A stretch of DNA of 64,000 nt from Roseburia sp. (GTDB lineage: Bacteria > Bacillota > Clostridia > Lachnospirales > Lachnospiraceae), in NCBI GenBank assembly GCA_019421345.1, contig JAHZFL010000001.1:324924-388923 (forward strand). The letters are read 5' to 3'. Below, in pieces: positions 35,113-44,114 of this stretch. A model generated the notes under the pieces. That model saw nothing but the letters and a program-made list of their open reading frames with translations. It was not told the origin of the DNA and made no database searches. The translations under genes were made by a program, and so were the position numbers. Within the stretch, counting starts at the first letter, position 1; each line of letters begins with the position of its first letter.

Positions 35113-36456
35113 ATGCTGTTAAAAAAAATAAAAAATCTCTCCGGCATGCAGCTAATCGCAGTCGGGTTCTTCCTATTAATTTTATGCGGCGCTATTTTAC
35201 TGATGCTCCCTATTTCCTCCAGAGACGGCAGCGTCACCCCATTTTTGACAGCTCTTTTTACCGCTACCAGTGCAACCTGTGTGACAGGACTGATTCTTGT
35301 CGACACCTACACGCACTGGTCGCTTTTTGGACAACTTATCATCACCTGCCTGATCCAGATCGGTGGGCTTGGCTTTATTACGTTAGGAACGGCTGTTTCC
35401 ATGATGCTGCGCCGCAAGATCGGTCTAAAGCAGCGCGGATGGATTCGCGAAAGCTTTAATGTCCTGGACATTGGCGGCGTGGTTCGTCTCATCCGCCTTG
35501 TCTTAAAGGGTACGCTCCTGTTTGAAGGCATCGGGGCAATCATTCTCGCCATCCGTTTTTTCCCGCGCATGGGCTTGTGGCAGAGTATTTATTACGGCAT
35601 CTTCCATTCTGTCTCCGCCTTTTGCAACGCAGGCTTTGACCTGATGGGACGCTACGAGCAGTTTTCGTCTCTGACCGCTTATCACGACGATCCCATTGTC
35701 AGCTTTACCGTTTGCAGTCTGATCGTGATCGGAGGCATCGGCTTTATTGTCTGGAGCGATATTGCCACACACAAATGGCATATACGCAAGTACGCGCTTC
35801 AGACAAAAATGGTGCTAAGCGCCACCGCCATCCTTGTATTCGGAGGCGCGCTGCTTTTTTATCTCATCGAAGGAAACCGCCTGTACGCGGATATGAGTCC
35901 GACCGGAAAGATCTGCAGTGCTTTTTTCAGTGCAGTGACTCCGCGCACCGCCGGCTTTAACACAACCGATACCGCTTCTCTCTCCGAGGGGGGCAAGCTT
36001 CTCTCCATTATTTTAATGTTTATCGGCGGCGGCTCCGGTTCGACCGCCGGCGGTGTGAAGATGGCGACCGTTTTTGTTCTGATTCTCCATTTGCGCTCTA
36101 CGCTTACGCGCAGTATGGGCACAAATATTTACGGCAGACGAATTGACGACTCTACCGTTACCAAAGCCTCCGCCCTGCTTTGCACTTACCTGTTCTTAAG
36201 CCTTGCCGCGACACTGGCTATTTGCAGCATGCAAAATTTTGAAATCGGGGACACTATGTTTGAGGTAGTATCTGCTATTTGTACCGTTGGCATGAGTACG
36301 GGAATTACCACAGAATTAAATACGATCTCACAGATCATCATTATTTTTCTTATGTATATCGGTCGTCTTGGAAGTCTTTCGTTCGCACTTTCCTTTACCG
36401 ACCACAAAAAAACGGCGCATGTCATGCAGCCGGTGGAGCACATCAATATCGGTTAA
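35113..36456 (+). CDS. ktrB: Potassium uptake transporter, membrane subunit KtrB/TrkH family
   Basis: 447 residues, built of four membrane-pore-membrane units. The first filter lies in FTATSATCVTGL (about 53-64) and later pore loops include SAFCNAGFDL, TPRTAGFNT and TVGMSTG. Residues LMFIGGGSGSTAGGVKM match the gating loop region of KtrB. Driven by Na+ or membrane potential and switched on by KtrA. The start follows CGGAGG. ktrA follows after 27 bases. No c-di-AMP riboswitch is visible in the 137-base leader. Confidence 0.94.
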   Translation: MLLKKIKNLSGMQLIAVGFFLLILCGAILLMLPISSRDGSVTPFLTALFTATSATCVTGLILVDTYTHWSLFGQLIITCLIQIGGLGFITLGTAVSMMLRRKIGLKQRGWIRESFNVLDIGGVVRLIRLVLKGTLLFEGIGAIILAIRFFPRMGLWQSIYYGIFHSVSAFCNAGFDLMGRYEQFSSLTAYHDDPIVSFTVCSLIVIGGIGFIVWSDIATHKWHIRKYALQTKMVLSATAILVFGGALLFYLIEGNRLYADMSPTGKICSAFFSAVTPRTAGFNTTDTASLSEGGKLLSIILMFIGGGSGSTAGGVKMATVFVLILHLRSTLTRSMGTNIYGRRIDDSTVTKASALLCTYLFLSLAATLAICSMQNFEIGDTMFEVVSAICTVGMSTGITTELNTISQIIIIFLMYIGRLGSLSFALSFTDHKKTAHVMQPVEHINIG

Positions 36457-36483
36457 TATTTTTTAAATATGGAGGCACATTTT

Positions 36484-37134
36484 ATGAAATCAATTTTAAT
36501 TATCGGACTTGGGCGTTTTGGAACGCATCTTTGCAAGGATCTCTCACGTCTGAACAACGAGATCATGATCGTCGACAAGGATGAAAGCAAGCTGGAGGAC
36601 TTGCTCCCCCTCGTTGTCAGCGCAAAAATCGGCGACTGTACCAACGAAAAGGTGCTCAAAAGCCTCGGCATCGGTAACTTTGACGTCTGCTTTGTATGCA
36701 TTGGCAACACCTTCCAAAGCAGCCTTGAGATCACAAGCCAGCTAAAGGATTTGGGTGCAAAATATGTTGTCAGCAAGGCAAACCGCGATATACACGCTAA
36801 ATTTCTGCTCCGCAACGGTGCAGACGAGGTCGTTTATCCCGACTTTGATATTGCCGAGAAAATTGCCGTGCGTTTTTCCGCAAATCAGGTTTTTGATTAT
36901 GTAGAGCTTGGAAACGGCTATTCCATCTATGAAATTGCACCGCTGCCCGAATGGATCGGCAAAACGATTCAGGACGTCAATTTCCGCGCGGTCTACAACA
37001 CAAATATCATCGGCATTAAATCCTGCGGAAATATCAAGCTCACGCCGGGACCTGACTATATTTTCCAAAAGGACGAGCATCTAATGGTACTCGGACATCA
37101 ATCAGACGTTGAGGAGATTGTAAAAAGGCTGTAA
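36484..37134 (+). CDS. ktrA: Potassium uptake regulator KtrA (RCK protein)
   Basis: 216 residues. Cytoplasmic ring subunit that gates KtrB. N-terminal RCK-N Rossmann domain with ILIIGLGRFGTHLCKDL and the acidic end of strand 2 (MIVDKDESK) that binds NAD/ATP; C-terminal RCK-C (TrkA-C) domain from about residue 135 with PLPEWIGKTIQDVNFR, the usual c-di-AMP-binding region. GGAGG stands eight bases before the ATG at 36484. A terminator follows ten bases after the stop. Confidence 0.95.
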   Translation: MKSILIIGLGRFGTHLCKDLSRLNNEIMIVDKDESKLEDLLPLVVSAKIGDCTNEKVLKSLGIGNFDVCFVCIGNTFQSSLEITSQLKDLGAKYVVSKANRDIHAKFLLRNGADEVVYPDFDIAEKIAVRFSANQVFDYVELGNGYSIYEIAPLPEWIGKTIQDVNFRAVYNTNIIGIKSCGNIKLTPGPDYIFQKDEHLMVLGHQSDVEEIVKRL

Positions 37135-37143
37135 AAGTGACAT

Positions 37144-37187
37144 AAGCAACGGATAGCGCACAATAGCGTCCATCCGTTGCTTTTTTC
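37144..37187 (+). terminator. Intrinsic terminator of ktrBA
   Basis: AGCAACGGAT (37145) pairs with ATCCGTTGCT (37172), followed by TTTTTT. The downstream minus-strand gene ends right after it, so it may serve both directions. Confidence 0.9.
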
Positions 37188-37191
37188 CATC

Positions 37192-37833
37192 TTAAATATC
37201 CTGACCTTCGTCCGGTTTCTGATAAATCTGCACAAAATTCTCGACAACCTCTGCAAGCTTTTCATAGCTCATAGACGTCGTATCAAGGCAGAAATTATAA
37301 TTCCTTGCATCGTTCCAGTCACGTCCGGTATAGTAGCGGTAATACGCCGCCCTGTACTTATCGATTTTCTCAATTTTTTTCACTGCTTCCTTTTCCGAAA
37401 GACCGTTCTGATTCATCACGCGCACCACGCAATCTTTTAACGGTGCATAAAAGTACAATCGGATCACTGACGGGTGATCTCTTAGGACATAATCTGCACA
37501 ACGCCCGATGATAATACAGGACTCCTGTGCGGCAAGCTCCCGAATCACCTTTGCCTGATACTGAAACAAATTATCGTCCGACACAAAATCTGTGCTCTCC
37601 GGCGAGAGAACGCCTCCCGTATATGGGTGCTTTCGCAAAATTCCCGGCAACGGTGATTTTTTGAGCCGTTCATCCGCCTGCCCAAACAGCGCCTCATTGA
37701 TCCCGCTCTCATCTGACGCGATCCTTAATATCTCTCTGTCGTAGTAATTCATCCCAAGCCGCTGTGCCAAAAGCTTTCCAAGCGTTCTTCCTCCACTCCC
37801 ATAGCTTCTTGCAATCGTAATAACCGTTTTCAT
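37192..37833 (-). CDS. Cytidylate-kinase-like P-loop protein
   Basis: 213 residues. Starts MKTVITIARSYGSGGRTLGK, a P-loop variant (SYGSGG in place of GxxGxGKS) that marks the cytidylate kinase-like family PF13189. Further family signs are LGMNYYDREIL and IIIGRCADYVLRD at about 100-112. These proteins are common and often multiple in Lachnospiraceae; their substrate is unproved and they are distinct from the housekeeping cmk. It follows livF by 22 bases in the reverse reading order, so it could be the tail of the liv transcript. Confidence 0.88.
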   Translation of the reverse strand: MKTVITIARSYGSGGRTLGKLLAQRLGMNYYDREILRIASDESGINEALFGQADERLKKSPLPGILRKHPYTGGVLSPESTDFVSDDNLFQYQAKVIRELAAQESCIIIGRCADYVLRDHPSVIRLYFYAPLKDCVVRVMNQNGLSEKEAVKKIEKIDKYRAAYYRYYTGRDWNDARNYNFCLDTTSMSYEKLAEVVENFVQIYQKPDEGQDI

Positions 37834-37855
37834 CGCTCCCTCCTTGTTCCTGCCT

Positions 37856-38566
37856 CTATTCCCCCAGATATGCTTTTTTCACAGAATCGTTATCCAGCAG
37901 CTCCCCTGCTGCGCCGGAAAGGACGATCCTTCCCGTTTCCAGCACATATGCCCGATGCGCGATTGCCAATGCTTTTTTTGCATTCTGCTCCACAAGCAGC
38001 ACGGTCGTTCCCCCCTCTGAAATCTCACGGATGATATGAAATATTTCATCGACGAAAATCGGCGACAGTCCCATGGACGGCTCATCCATCAAAATCATTT
38101 TCGGCTTTGACATCAGCGCCCTTCCCATTGCGAGCATCTGCTGTTCTCCCCCGCTTAACGTGCCTGCCAACTGGTTTTTCCGCTCCTTCAAACGCGGAAA
38201 ACTCCGATAGACACGCTCTAATGTCTCCGCAATCTCTTTTTTGTCCTTTCTCGTATAAGCTCCCAGCTTTAAATTTTCATATACAGACAGCTCCGCAAAT
38301 ACGCGCCGTCCCTCCGGCACATGCGACAGCCCCATCGAAACAATTTTATGCCCCGGCAGCTTTGTAATATCTGTTCCCTCAAATAAAATCTCTCCGGCAG
38401 CCGGCTTTTGCATTCCTGTTATCGTCTGAAGCGTCGTCGTTTTCCCCGCTCCGTTCGCCCCGATCAGTGCAATGACCTCTCCCTCGCTTACCTCAAAGGA
38501 GATGCCCTTGATCGCAGCGATCATCCCATAACATACCTCCAGATTTTTCACTTCCAGCATTGCCAT
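37856..38566 (-). CDS. livF: Branched-chain amino acid ABC transporter ATPase LivF
   Basis: 236 residues. Walker A GANGAGKTT at about 38-46, signature LSGGEQQM, Walker B ILMDEPSMG and the LivF-type end LLDNDSVKKAYLGE. Cytoplasmic ATPase of the HAAT importer, acting with LivG. The start ATG at 38566 follows GAGGAGG; the longer frame to 38668 is not used. The gap of 213 bases to livG is long for this operon and holds nothing I recognise. Confidence 0.95.
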   Translation of the reverse strand: MAMLEVKNLEVCYGMIAAIKGISFEVSEGEVIALIGANGAGKTTTLQTITGMQKPAAGEILFEGTDITKLPGHKIVSMGLSHVPEGRRVFAELSVYENLKLGAYTRKDKKEIAETLERVYRSFPRLKERKNQLAGTLSGGEQQMLAMGRALMSKPKMILMDEPSMGLSPIFVDEIFHIIREISEGGTTVLLVEQNAKKALAIAHRAYVLETGRIVLSGAAGELLDNDSVKKAYLGE

Positions 38567-38779
38567 GTTAAAGCCTCCTCTATCGAAATCTTCGCTCCAT
38601 TTCTTTTTTCTCCCCGTCACACACACGATCCCGCTCCTTCGTGCATTTTGGCTTTCGCCGGCAGTCATCCATTTACTTTGCCTTCCGGTGCTTCACCCAC
38701 ATCTGATCCACACGCTCACTTTTCCACGTTCGCCGCATCAGTTTTTCAACAGATCGCTCTATGCTGCGCCTTGATCCTG

Positions 38780-39541
38780 TTATTCCCCGCCTAAATATGC
38801 CTTGATAACCTGAGGGTTTCTTAGCACCTCACCTGTCGCCCCTTTGGCGAGCACCTGACCGAAATTCAGCACCGTCAATGTTTCACAAATACCGGAGACC
38901 AGCTTCATATCATGCTCGATTAAAAGGATCGTCATGCCGAATTTTTCCTGCACAAATCGAATCGTATCCATCAATTCTCCCGTCTCATTCGGATTCATGC
39001 CTGCCGCCGGTTCATCCAAAAGCAGCAGCTTCGGGTTTGTTGCCAGCGCACGCGCAATCTCAAGCTTTCTTTGTTTTCCGTAGGGAAGCTTTGCAGCAAG
39101 AGTGTCCGCCTCATCCTCAAGCTGAAATACCTTTAAAAGCTCCATTGCCCGCTCCTCCATCTCCCGCTCTGCCCTGTGATATTTCGGCAGCCGCAGAATT
39201 GCCGCAAGCGTTGAATAGGACATCCGGTTATGCAGACCGATCTTGACATTATCGAGCACGCTCTGTTCCTGAAACAGACGGATATTTTGAAAAGTACGCG
39301 CGATTCCCGCCTGATTGATTGCCGCCGTGTTTTTTCCTGTGAGCTCCCTGCCGTCTAGGCAAATACTTCCCTCCTCCGGCCGATAGACCCCGGTCAGCAG
39401 ATTAAATACCGTTGTTTTTCCTGCTCCGTTCGGTCCGATCAGACCGCAGAGCTGCCCTTTCTCAATCGAAATATGAAATCCGTCCACCGCCTGAAGTCCG
39501 CCGAAGGAAATTCCGAGATTTTTCACCTCCAATAATGCCAT
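38780..39541 (-). CDS. livG: Branched-chain amino acid ABC transporter ATPase LivG
   Basis: 253 residues. Walker A GPNGAGKTT at about 38-46, the LivG-type Arg-Thr-Phe-Gln motif (ARTFQNIRLF), signature region LPYGKQRKLE in place of LSGGQ as usual for LivG, Walker B LLLLDEPAAGMNP. The start at 39541 is two bases past the livM stop and follows GGCGGTG. Confidence 0.95.
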   Translation of the reverse strand: MALLEVKNLGISFGGLQAVDGFHISIEKGQLCGLIGPNGAGKTTVFNLLTGVYRPEEGSICLDGRELTGKNTAAINQAGIARTFQNIRLFQEQSVLDNVKIGLHNRMSYSTLAAILRLPKYHRAEREMEERAMELLKVFQLEDEADTLAAKLPYGKQRKLEIARALATNPKLLLLDEPAAGMNPNETGELMDTIRFVQEKFGMTILLIEHDMKLVSGICETLTVLNFGQVLAKGATGEVLRNPQVIKAYLGGE

Positions 39542-39543
39542 TG

Positions 39544-40614
39544 CTACACCGCCTCTCTTTTTTTCTGAAGTCCGGCGGTGATTTTCCGCCGCCACTCGAT
39601 GCATCCCGGCGCCCAGTGAAAGAGCATCATCCCGATAAGTACAACCGAATAAATAAGCATCCGGTAATCGGAAAGACCGCGCAGCACCTCCGGTAAAAGC
39701 GTTAAAAGTGACGCCGCGAGAATCGAACCGCGAAAGCTGCCCATACCGCCAAGCACAACAAATACCAAGATCATGATCGACATATTATAGCCAAAATTTG
39801 ACGGAGTTGCCGTAACTGTCGAGAGATTATGCGCATATAATACGCCGCCCGCCCCCGCGATCGCCGCAGAGATCGTAAACGCCATCAGCTTATATTTTGT
39901 AACATTGATCCCGACCGCCTCGGCAGCGATGCGGTTATCACGAATCGCCATGATCGCACGGCCGCTTCTGGAATTAACCAAATGATACACGACCGCAAGC
40001 GAGAGCAGTATCAAAACAATTCCCCATGTAAAATTTGACAAATGCGGTATTCTCATCATTCCTCTGGCGCCATTGACCAGCCACTCCCCCTCCTCGGAAA
40101 GCGAAATCGCAGCGCCATCCGAAAGTGAAACATACAGTCCGTCCGTATCCCGCGCCACATAAAGCACATTTACAACATTTTTGATGATCTCGCCAAACGC
40201 AAGCGTTACGATCGCCAGATAATCGCCTCTTAAACGAAGCACCGGTATTCCGATTAAAAATCCAAACAGCGCCGCAGCCGCAACTCCCGCCAGCAGTGCA
40301 CAGATAAACAGCAGTATTTCATTTGCAATGGCGTCCTGCAGCAGCTTTGTTGTGAGCGCACCGCAAAACGCACCGACGCACATAAAGCCCGCATGACCAA
40401 GACTTAAGTCTCCCAAATAACCGACGCAAAGATTCAGACTGACCGCAACAATCGAGTAAGTACACATCGGTACGAGAAGCCCCTCCATCAGAGATGACAT
40501 GCCGCCGCCGGCAATTAGAAGCTGCACAGACGCATAAACGATCAGGATTCCCACAAAGGTCACGAGCTGTTCTTTTGTCTTCTTTTTCATCGATTTAAAA
40601 TTTACTCCTGCCAT
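39544..40614 (-). CDS. livM: Branched-chain amino acid ABC transporter permease LivM
   Basis: 356 residues, about nine membrane segments. Typical LivM stretches: CVGYLGDLSLGHAGFMCVGA, the coupling region RLRGDYLAIVTLAFGEIIKN and AIRDNRIAAEAVGINVTKYKL. 18 bases from livH and two from livG, so the five genes form one operon. Confidence 0.94.
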   Translation of the reverse strand: MAGVNFKSMKKKTKEQLVTFVGILIVYASVQLLIAGGGMSSLMEGLLVPMCTYSIVAVSLNLCVGYLGDLSLGHAGFMCVGAFCGALTTKLLQDAIANEILLFICALLAGVAAAALFGFLIGIPVLRLRGDYLAIVTLAFGEIIKNVVNVLYVARDTDGLYVSLSDGAAISLSEEGEWLVNGARGMMRIPHLSNFTWGIVLILLSLAVVYHLVNSRSGRAIMAIRDNRIAAEAVGINVTKYKLMAFTISAAIAGAGGVLYAHNLSTVTATPSNFGYNMSIMILVFVVLGGMGSFRGSILAASLLTLLPEVLRGLSDYRMLIYSVVLIGMMLFHWAPGCIEWRRKITAGLQKKREAV

Positions 40615-40632
40615 AGCTCCCTCACCTCCGTC

Positions 40633-41514
40633 TCAGACCTTTTCCTGTATTTTTTTGCCCAAAATGCCGGTCGGTCTGATCAAAAGCACCAAGATCAAAA
40701 CAGCAAACACTATGGCATCCGACAACTGGGATGAAATGTAAGCGCGCCCGAAAATCTCTATCAGCCCCAAGAGAATACCTCCAAGAAACGCACCGGGAAT
40801 CGAACCGATGCCGCCGAATACTGCCGCTGTAAATGCCTTGATCCCCGGCATAGAGCCGGTGTATGGCGTGAGCGTCGGATAAGCCGAGCAAAACAGCACA
40901 CCTGCAATTGCCGCAAGTCCCGATCCAATGGCAAAGGTCAGTGAGATCGTTGCATTTACATTGATTCCCATCAACTGCGCAGCCTCTCTGTCCTGTGAAA
41001 CGGCAAGCATTGCCTGACCTGCCTTCGTTTTTTTGATAAAAAGCAGCAGCGCTGCCATAATCAAAATGCACACCGCCACCGTCACAACCGTCGTGCCGGA
41101 AATAGTAAGCTGCCCGTCGGCAAGTTCAATCGGTGCAAGCGATACGACCGGAGTAAAGGACTTTGTATCTGCTCCAAACAACAGCAGCGCCGCATTCTGC
41201 AAAAAATAGCTGACGCCGATCGCCGTGATCAGTACCGCAAGCGGAATTACACGGCGCAGCGGTCTGTATGCAATTTTTTCAATCAGGACGCCGAGCGCCG
41301 TACAGACAACAACTGCAAGAAGCACTGCCGCAAGAGGATGCCAGCCCTGCCCGCTCATAGTAAGAAACGTCACATAGCAGCCGATCATGATCACGTCTCC
41401 ATGTGCGAAATTCAGCATCTTTGCGATTCCGTATACCATCGTATAGCCGAGCGCAATGATCGCATACACACTTCCAAGACTGATTCCGTTGATGAAATAA
41501 GATAAAAACTCCAT
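40633..41514 (-). CDS. livH: Branched-chain amino acid ABC transporter permease LivH
   Basis: 293 residues, eight membrane segments. Typical LivH features: ALGYTMVYGIAKMLNFAHGD near the N-terminus and AVSQDREAAQLMGINVNATI, the coupling loop, at about 185-205. It lies 24 bases after livJ with no hairpin between, unlike the sugar and peptide importers in this window. Confidence 0.95.
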   Translation of the reverse strand: MEFLSYFINGISLGSVYAIIALGYTMVYGIAKMLNFAHGDVIMIGCYVTFLTMSGQGWHPLAAVLLAVVVCTALGVLIEKIAYRPLRRVIPLAVLITAIGVSYFLQNAALLLFGADTKSFTPVVSLAPIELADGQLTISGTTVVTVAVCILIMAALLLFIKKTKAGQAMLAVSQDREAAQLMGINVNATISLTFAIGSGLAAIAGVLFCSAYPTLTPYTGSMPGIKAFTAAVFGGIGSIPGAFLGGILLGLIEIFGRAYISSQLSDAIVFAVLILVLLIRPTGILGKKIQEKV

Positions 41515-41538
41515 AACAATCCCTCTGCTTTTCTATTA

Positions 41539-42702
41539 TTACTGCATCGCCGTATAGGCACCGTCACGAATCACAACCGCCTTTGGCGCCTTGCTGACCT
41601 CTCCCGTTTCCAGCCACGTCATCTGTTCTCCGGTCAGACCGTCTACCGTAATTCTCGTCATCGCATCCGTTAATGCCGCTCCGATTTCCTCCGTGCCCAT
41701 ATCCGGTGTCACACCTGCCTCCTCAATCGCCGCCTTAATGATATAAACAGCGTCGTAGGCATCCGCCGCAAACTGATTTGGAATATCTCCGTAGCTCTCC
41801 TGATATTTCTTCACAAATGCCTGTGTCATCTCATCCTGCGCATCTGCTGCAAACGGTGTCAAAAGCATCAGTCCCTCCGCAAGCGAGGTATCAAAATTCT
41901 CAACCGTAAGAATACCGTCCATTCCGTCTACACCAAAAAATAAAGGATCATAGCCCATGGCATCTGCCTGAGTCAGGATAACGGAAGCCTCGGTATAGTA
42001 AATGGGCATAAACACAAGATCCGCTCCCGCACTCTGCGCCTTCTTAAGCTGCGTGGAAAAATCTGTTTTGGAATCTGCCGTAAAGGCTTCCTCCGCTACA
42101 ATCTCGATCCCCAGCTTCTTCGCCTCCTCCGTGAAGGTCTCCGCTATACCAGAAGAATAGACTGTTGAACTGTCATAAATGATAGCGACCTTTGCTCCAA
42201 GATTATTTTGGGCAATATACTGTGCCGAAGCCGTCCCCTGATTAGGGTCTGTAAAGCACGCCTGAAATACATTGTCATTGACGATCACGTCCGTAGAGGA
42301 CGCAGACGGCGTCAACTGAAACATTCCGTCCTCCGCCGTTTTATCCGAAACTGCCACACAGGGAGTCGTCGTGACCGTTCCCATCAAAATCTGCATGCCC
42401 CAGTCCTTTAAGGAATTATATGCATTCACAGACTTTTCTGTATCCCCCTGATCATCCTCATACTGAAAGGAAATCGGATAACCGTTGATGCCGCCCGCTG
42501 CGTTGATCTCATCCACCGCAATCTGTGCGGCATTCATTACCGCCTGCCCGTAAATAGCGGCGTCTCCTGTCATCGGTCCGATGCTCCCGATCCGAAATAC
42601 TGTACCGTCCGCTTCTCCTCCTGCTGTGTCCGTCTGCCCGCAGCTTGCCAGAAAACCTGTTGCCATCACCGCCGCCATACATGCGCTCCATATTTTTTTC
42701 AT
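41539..42702 (-). CDS. livJ: Branched-chain amino acid-binding lipoprotein LivJ/LivK
   Basis: 387 residues. Lipobox FLASC puts the lipid Cys at residue 21. The mature protein begins the family-typical FRIGSIGPMTGDAAIYGQAV and continues with AVDEINAAGGINGYPISF. Ligand is probably Leu/Ile/Val, but binding proteins of this family also take aromatic amino acids, amides or urea. First gene of the liv operon with its own promoter. Confidence 0.94.
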   Translation of the reverse strand: MKKIWSACMAAVMATGFLASCGQTDTAGGEADGTVFRIGSIGPMTGDAAIYGQAVMNAAQIAVDEINAAGGINGYPISFQYEDDQGDTEKSVNAYNSLKDWGMQILMGTVTTTPCVAVSDKTAEDGMFQLTPSASSTDVIVNDNVFQACFTDPNQGTASAQYIAQNNLGAKVAIIYDSSTVYSSGIAETFTEEAKKLGIEIVAEEAFTADSKTDFSTQLKKAQSAGADLVFMPIYYTEASVILTQADAMGYDPLFFGVDGMDGILTVENFDTSLAEGLMLLTPFAADAQDEMTQAFVKKYQESYGDIPNQFAADAYDAVYIIKAAIEEAGVTPDMGTEEIGAALTDAMTRITVDGLTGEQMTWLETGEVSKAPKAVVIRDGAYTAMQ

Positions 42703-42738
42703 AAACCTGCCCTCCTCAAATATATTTTCCTTTTTAAA

Positions 42739-42767
42739 ATCATATCAAAATCTAACTCTTTGCTCAA
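42739..42767 (-). promoter_or_regulatory. Promoter of the liv operon
   Basis: Minus strand TTGAGC (42762-42767), 17-base spacer, TATGAT (42739-42744), about 37 bases before the livJ start. No T-box, and no clear CodY box by eye. Confidence 0.7.
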
Positions 42768-42885
42768 TATTCATAATCCACTAATTTATTGATGTATTTT
42801 ATTTATTAATTATGCAATGTGTTTTATTTCATAACCATATATTATAGTATTAATGAAGGTATGGAATAATGACAAGCAGGAGAGG

Positions 42886-42922
42886 TTTGCTTTATGGGAG
42901 AGAAAGTCTCCCATAAAGCAAA
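42886..42922 (-). repeat. Hairpin repeat C, solo copy C2
   Basis: Perfect 16-bp stem, TTTGCTTTATGGGAGA paired with TCTCCCATAAAGCAAA, loop GAAAG. It shares the CTTTATGGG core with hairpins at 26862 and 51172. It overlaps the T-run of the adjacent terminator by three bases and has no T-run of its own after it. Confidence 0.7.
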
Positions 42923-42952
42923 AAAATACCGCACAGGTTTCCCTATCCGGTA
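42920..42952 (-). terminator. Intrinsic terminator of the 42980 gene
   Basis: On the minus strand TACCG.AGG, loop GAAA, CCT.CGGTA then TTTTTTT. 27 bases past the stop codon. Confidence 0.75.
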
Positions 42953-42979
42953 TCTTCTCAACGCTCATATATTTCCCCA

Positions 42980-43663
42980 TTACTTCACATACGTCTGTAT
43001 AAGCTCCTCCATACGCTTCTCCACTCCTGCCAAGCGGCACTGCTCCAGCAGCCAATCCATAAAATGTTCTTTCCAGTACTTTATTACATATTGATTCCGC
43101 TGTTCATTCTCCATATCCCGCAGCCTATCCTTGTCCTCCTTGAGAATATAATAGCCAACCGCCAGAAAATCAGGCGCTCTCCAGCCGGCAGCATCATCAA
43201 GCACCGCCTTAACATTCTCAAGCTCGCTGCGCAGCATCACTTTGTCTATGGCAGACATCTCCTCCGAGTAGTCTGCCGAAAGCCTTCCGAGGCTCTCAAC
43301 TGTGGAACAAAAATCAAGATCATCCTTCCGAATCGCGCAGTCGTGACAAACCTGTCCCAACTCCTTCATCAGCGCATCAAGACTTAGGCGCACCTCTACC
43401 GCCGGCGTCTCAGCCATACAGTCAAGCAGGCGCACGATAGAAGCCTGTGATTCCTTTAAATGCGCATATGCCTCTGCATAGGTTTGCGCAAGCTGTGCGC
43501 CAAGCTCTATCGCCTCCCCAAGCTCCTTCATAGCAGCAGCAAGCGTTGCCTTATCGACGCCTCCACTCGCAAGAATCTGCTTTTGGAGCTCCTTCAATTC
43601 ATTTTTTAAATCTTTTGACCTTCTGCGCGCGGCAGCCCTCTCTGCAAATCCCATAGCCTCCAC
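42980..43663 (-). CDS. Hypothetical helical protein
   Basis: 227 residues, not recognised. Almost wholly helical and charged: a basic N-terminus (AERAAARRRSKDLKNELKEL), heptad-like stretches in residues 15-90 that suggest a coiled coil, and a Trp-rich end (IKYWKEHFMDWLLEQC). No signal peptide or membrane segment. Start may be the GTG at 43663 (GGGAGG four bases ahead) or the ATG at 43654; I give the former. It has its own promoter and terminator, so it is a single-gene unit. Confidence 0.7.
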   Translation of the reverse strand: MEAMGFAERAAARRRSKDLKNELKELQKQILASGGVDKATLAAAMKELGEAIELGAQLAQTYAEAYAHLKESQASIVRLLDCMAETPAVEVRLSLDALMKELGQVCHDCAIRKDDLDFCSTVESLGRLSADYSEEMSAIDKVMLRSELENVKAVLDDAAGWRAPDFLAVGYYILKEDKDRLRDMENEQRNQYVIKYWKEHFMDWLLEQCRLAGVEKRMEELIQTYVK

Positions 43664-43715
43664 TTTTCCTCCCGCTTTTCTGTAACCCTCCGCTTACGAA
43701 AGGCTTGATATTTTT

Positions 43716-43745
43716 AGTATAACATTCTGCACATGAAAAAGACAA
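43716..43745 (-). promoter_or_regulatory. Promoter of the 42980 gene
   Basis: Minus strand TTGTCT (43740-43745), 18-base spacer, TATACT (43716-43721) with the TG extension (TGTTATACT). Confidence 0.6.
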
Positions 43746-43786
43746 GAAAGACATTTTCACATGAGCAGAGCAATTTCCTATATCAT

Positions 43787-43824
43787 AACAACGAGCGACA
43801 CGCTTCGCGTGCCGCTCTTATGTC
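43787..43824 (-). repeat. Palindromic repeat A, copy A2
   Basis: 38 bases: AACAACGAGCGACACGCTTC then GCGTGCCGCTCTTATGTC. The arms GAGCG.CACGC and GCGTG.CGCTC can pair. It directly abuts the opp-operon terminator on its 3' side. Confidence 0.75.
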
Positions 43825-43864
43825 AAAAATATCCCGGACAAGGCTTTCGCCTCACGTCCGGGGA
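43825..43864 (-). terminator. Intrinsic terminator of the opp operon
   Basis: On the minus strand CCCGGAC.GAGGC, loop GAAA, GCCT.GTCCGGG, then ATATTTTTG. It begins 18 bases after the stop of the 71-codon gene. Confidence 0.85.
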
Positions 43865-43881
43865 AATATTATCATATGCCG

Positions 43882-44097
43882 TTACGGAAGATGCCGCAGA
43901 AAAAAGAACCAGATCACCAAAGCGAAAAAGCCCAGCACCAAAAGTACTGCCGGAATAAATACGATAAACGCTGCAAGGATCATCGCCAGACGATCCTTTT
44001 TCTCCAGCTCAACGCCTTCCTCCTCCATACGCTTCTCCAATTCGTCCTCTGCCACATCAACATCAACGACTCTCTTTATTTTCTTTTCAAACAGCAT
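43882..44097 (-). CDS. Small single-span membrane protein at the end of the opp operon
   Basis: 71 residues, not recognised. An acidic and basic N-terminal half (VDVDVAEDELEKRMEEEGVE) likely stays in the cytoplasm as a helix; one membrane segment follows at about 38-66 (MILAAFIVFIPAVLLVLGFF). It starts 17 bases after oppF and ends just before the operon terminator, so it is co-transcribed with the transporter. Possible roles are a small regulator or stabiliser of the importer, but nothing proves it. Confidence 0.65.
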   Translation of the reverse strand: MLFEKKIKRVVDVDVAEDELEKRMEEEGVELEKKDRLAMILAAFIVFIPAVLLVLGFFALVIWFFFLRHLP

Positions 44098-44114
44098 CGT
44101 ATCCCTCGCTACGC

